DNA from: DATDOY01 sp035293045
Lineage (GTDB): Bacteria; Actinomycetota; Acidimicrobiia; IMCC26256; JACPCJ01
Length of the DNA: 6,904 bases
Direction: 5' to 3'
Assembly: GCA_035293045.1 (NCBI GenBank)
Contig: DATDOY010000221.1
Span: 1 to 6,904 of the forward strand
Below are positions 5,233 to 6,904 of this stretch, one piece after another. The position numbers and the translations under genes were made by a program. The notes below the pieces were generated by a model, which worked only from the letters and a program-made list of their open reading frames with translations, made no database searches and was not told where the DNA came from. Each line of letters starts with the position of its first letter. Within the stretch, counting starts at the first letter, position 1.

Positions 5233-6669
5233 TCAGGCGGCCTCGTCCGTCGCGCCCTCGGCCTCGAGCTCCTTGGCGCGCTTCATGACGTCCTCGAGCC
5301 CACCCTGCATGTAGAACGCCTGCTCGGGCAGATCGTCGAGTTCGCCGTCGATGAGCTTCCCGAACGCCTCGACGGTTTCGTCGACGGACACGTACTTCCC
5401 GGGGATGCCGGTGAACTGCTCGGCCACGAAGAACGGCTGCGAGAAGAACCGCTCGGCCTTTCGGGCCCGGGCCACCGTCACCTTGTCCTCCTCCGACAGT
5501 TCGTCGATCCCGAGGATCGCGATGATGTCCTGGAGGTCCTTGTACTTCTGCAGCACGGCCTTCACTGAACGCGCCACGTTGTAGTGCTCGGCCCCGACAA
5601 TGTGGGGATCGAGAATTCGGGACGACGAAGCCAGAGGATCCACCGCCGGGTAGATACCGAGTTCCACGATTTGACGCGACAGGTTGGTCGTGGCATCCAG
5701 GTGAGCAAACGTCGTTGCCGGCGCCGGGTCCGTGTAGTCGTCCGCAGGAACATAGATGGCCTGCACCGACGTGATGGATCCCTTGTTCGTCGAGGTGATT
5801 CGCTCCTGCAGTTCGCCCATTTCCGACGCCAGCGTTGGCTGGTATCCGACGGCGGATGGCATGCGTCCCAACAGAGCCGACACTTCGGAACCGGCTTGCG
5901 TGAACCGGAAGATGTTATCGATGAACAGCAGCACATCCTGGCCTTCCTCATCCCGGAAGTACTCGGCCGTCGTCAATCCGGTGAGAGCCACGCGGAGTCT
6001 GGCGCCGGGCGGTTCGGTCATTTGGCCATAGATCAGAGCGGTCTTGTTGATAACCCCGGACTCTTTCATGTCGAGCCAGAGGTCGTTACCTTCGCGCGTG
6101 CGCTCTCCCACGCCCGCGAAAACGGAGATGCCGCCGTGCTTGGTCGCAATGTTGTTGATGAGCTCCTGAATGATGACGGTCTTGCCCACGCCGGCGCCGC
6201 CGAACAATCCGATCTTTCCCCCCTTCAGGTATGGCTCGATGAGGTCCACCACTTTGATTCCGGTTTCGAACATTTCGAGACGCGTGTTCTGATCGACCAG
6301 CGCGGGGGCTTGCTTGTGGATCGGTTCCCGCCGCTTCGCGTTAATGGGCCCCATTTTGTCTACAGGCTCACCGATGACGTTCATCACGCGGCCGAGCGTC
6401 GCATTTCCGACAGGAACCGTAACCGGCCCACCGAGGTCCTCCGCGGGCATGCCGCGAACCATGCCATCTGTGGCTTTGAGCGCAATGCAGCGGACGCGGC
6501 CCTCTCCAAGGTGCTGCTGCACTTCGACGATCACGTCGATCGGCGTCGGCGCCTTGAAGCCTTCGCTTGTGATGTGAAGCGCTGTGTAGATTGGCGGCTG
6601 CTTTCCTTCCGGAAATTCAACGTCGACAGCCGGACCGATGATCTGTGAAACCCTTCCGATATTTGCCAT
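5233..6669 (-). CDS. atpD: F1Fo ATP synthase subunit beta (catalytic)
   Basis: The protein is 478 residues, full length and in frame. It carries the ATP-making sites of F1. Seen: P-loop GGAGVGKT (157-164), catalytic Glu/Arg in GERTRE (E189, R190), Walker B Asp in LLFIDNIFRF (D251), the family signature PAVDPLASSS (341-350) and DELSEED (389-395), which contacts the gamma shaft. GGAG-type Shine-Dalgarno sequence ends eight bases before the ATG, which directly follows the atpG stop TAA. Composition changes inside the gene: by hand count GC3 is about 95% in 5236-5565 but about 73% from 5566 to the start. The first two-thirds resemble Acidobacteria-type beta subunits (EVQQHLGEGRVR, PIHKQAPAL); the end (ETVEAFGKLIDGELDDLPEQAF) fits Actinobacteria. 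The gene may therefore be a hybrid or an assembly join. Confidence 0.97.
   Translation of the reverse strand: MANIGRVSQIIGPAVDVEFPEGKQPPIYTALHITSEGFKAPTPIDVIVEVQQHLGEGRVRCIALKATDGMVRGMPAEDLGGPVTVPVGNATLGRVMNVIGEPVDKMGPINAKRREPIHKQAPALVDQNTRLEMFETGIKVVDLIEPYLKGGKIGLFGGAGVGKTVIIQELINNIATKHGGISVFAGVGERTREGNDLWLDMKESGVINKTALIYGQMTEPPGARLRVALTGLTTAEYFRDEEGQDVLLFIDNIFRFTQAGSEVSALLGRMPSAVGYQPTLASEMGELQERITSTNKGSITSVQAIYVPADDYTDPAPATTFAHLDATTNLSRQIVELGIYPAVDPLASSSRILDPHIVGAEHYNVARSVKAVLQKYKDLQDIIAILGIDELSEEDKVTVARARKAERFFSQPFFVAEQFTGIPGKYVSVDETVEAFGKLIDGELDDLPEQAFYMQGGLEDVMKRAKELEAEGATDEAA
5560..5610. other. atpD: Composition breakpoint inside atpD
   Basis: Only about 6 of 110 codons between 5236 and 5565 end in A or T, while about 43 of 162 codons between 5566 and 6051 do, and the low-GC state continues through 6669 and into atpG. 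The change falls at about residue 368, next to the strongly conserved segment around LQDIIAILGIDELSEEDK, where unrelated genomes can share long identical DNA words. That is the expected position for an assembler join or a homologous crossover. The exact base cannot be fixed by eye. Confidence 0.6.
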
Positions 6670-6904
6670 TTATAAAGCTCCAGCTCCGCTGACCACTTCA
6701 ATGATCTCCCGCGTGATCGCTGCCTGGCGGATTCGATTCATATTGAGGGTCAAAGTATCAATCATGTCGCCTGCGTTTCTCGTGGCGGTATCCATAGCGG
6801 CCATCCGGGCGCCGTGCTCGGATGCGGCCGATTCGAGCAGCGCGCGATACACCTGAATCTCCACATAGCGCGGCAGCATCCGGTTGAAGATCTCCTGTGG
6901 CGGC
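6670..6904 (-). CDS. atpG: F1Fo ATP synthase subunit gamma, C-terminal part (runs off window)
   Basis: The last 78 codons and the stop are visible; the gene continues beyond position 6904. The readable end includes PPQEIFNRMLPRYVEIQVY, then SEHGARMAAMDTATRNAGDMI, and finishes with ITREIIEVVSGAGAL. These are hallmark parts of the C-terminal helix of gamma, the rotating shaft that passes through the alpha3-beta3 ring. The internal Met at 6877-6879 is not the start, because the frame stays open and family-like upstream. The stop TAA is followed at once by the atpD ATG, so translation is probably coupled. GC3 is about 69%, like the 5' part of atpD and unlike atpC. Sequence style again resembles Acidobacteria. 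Confidence 0.95.
   Translation of the reverse strand, partial: PPQEIFNRMLPRYVEIQVYRALLESAASEHGARMAAMDTATRNAGDMIDTLTLNMNRIRQAAITREIIEVVSGAGAL

Noticed and set aside
5584..6648. A 354-codon open frame on the + strand opposite atpD
   Set aside because: It is fully inside atpD, whose identity is certain. The product has no family resemblance and reflects codon bias of the opposite strand.

Overview
The window reads as a piece of a high-GC actinobacterial genome, joined at its right end to ATP synthase sequence that looks different. The actinobacterial assignment rests on third codon positions that are about 85-95% G/C, a Thr/Ser-linked secreted protein, a six-helix membrane adenylate cyclase of mycobacterial Rv1318c-like layout, and an AbiEi-like/DUF559 protein of a kind common in Actinobacteria. 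Class Acidimicrobiia is my best guess. It is an inference from protein style, not a search result.

Left region (1-1134): a 314-residue protein with an AbiEi-like winged-helix N-terminus and a DUF559/Vsr-like nuclease C-terminus lies on the minus strand. It is bracketed by a perfect 24-bp inverted repeat (12-35 and 1088-1111). The left repeat begins at the base next to the stop codon. Outside both repeats lie G-run clusters in mirror orientation. Together these look like a compact 1.1-kb IR-bounded single-gene cassette, possibly a selfish or transposable unit. This is the most novel feature of the window.

Middle region (1135-4794): a probable two-gene minus-strand operon encodes a membrane-anchored, secreted glycoside-hydrolase-like TIM barrel (2134-3171), followed after 42 bp by a fusion of a 2H phosphoesterase and a GNAT acetyltransferase (1135-2091). 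Divergently transcribed is a complete class III nucleotide cyclase with six predicted membrane helices and a HAMP domain (about 3262-4794). The short divergent gap probably holds both promoters.

Right region (4844-6904): the end of an F1Fo ATP synthase operon on the minus strand, atpG (partial)-atpD-atpC, tightly packed and convergent with the cyclase gene. Gene order and catalytic residues are normal. However, hand-counted GC3 in atpD drops from about 95% in the last 110 codons (5236-5565) to about 73% in the codons upstream, and stays near 70% in atpG. The upstream two-thirds of AtpD and the visible AtpG resemble Acidobacteria-type sequences, while the 3' end of atpD and atpC resemble actinobacterial ones. 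The switch sits beside the very conserved DELSEED block. That suggests a chimeric metagenome contig or, less likely, a real recombination inside atpD.

No tRNA, rRNA, CRISPR array or known insertion sequence transposase was seen. No gene-free stretch exceeds about 160 bases.
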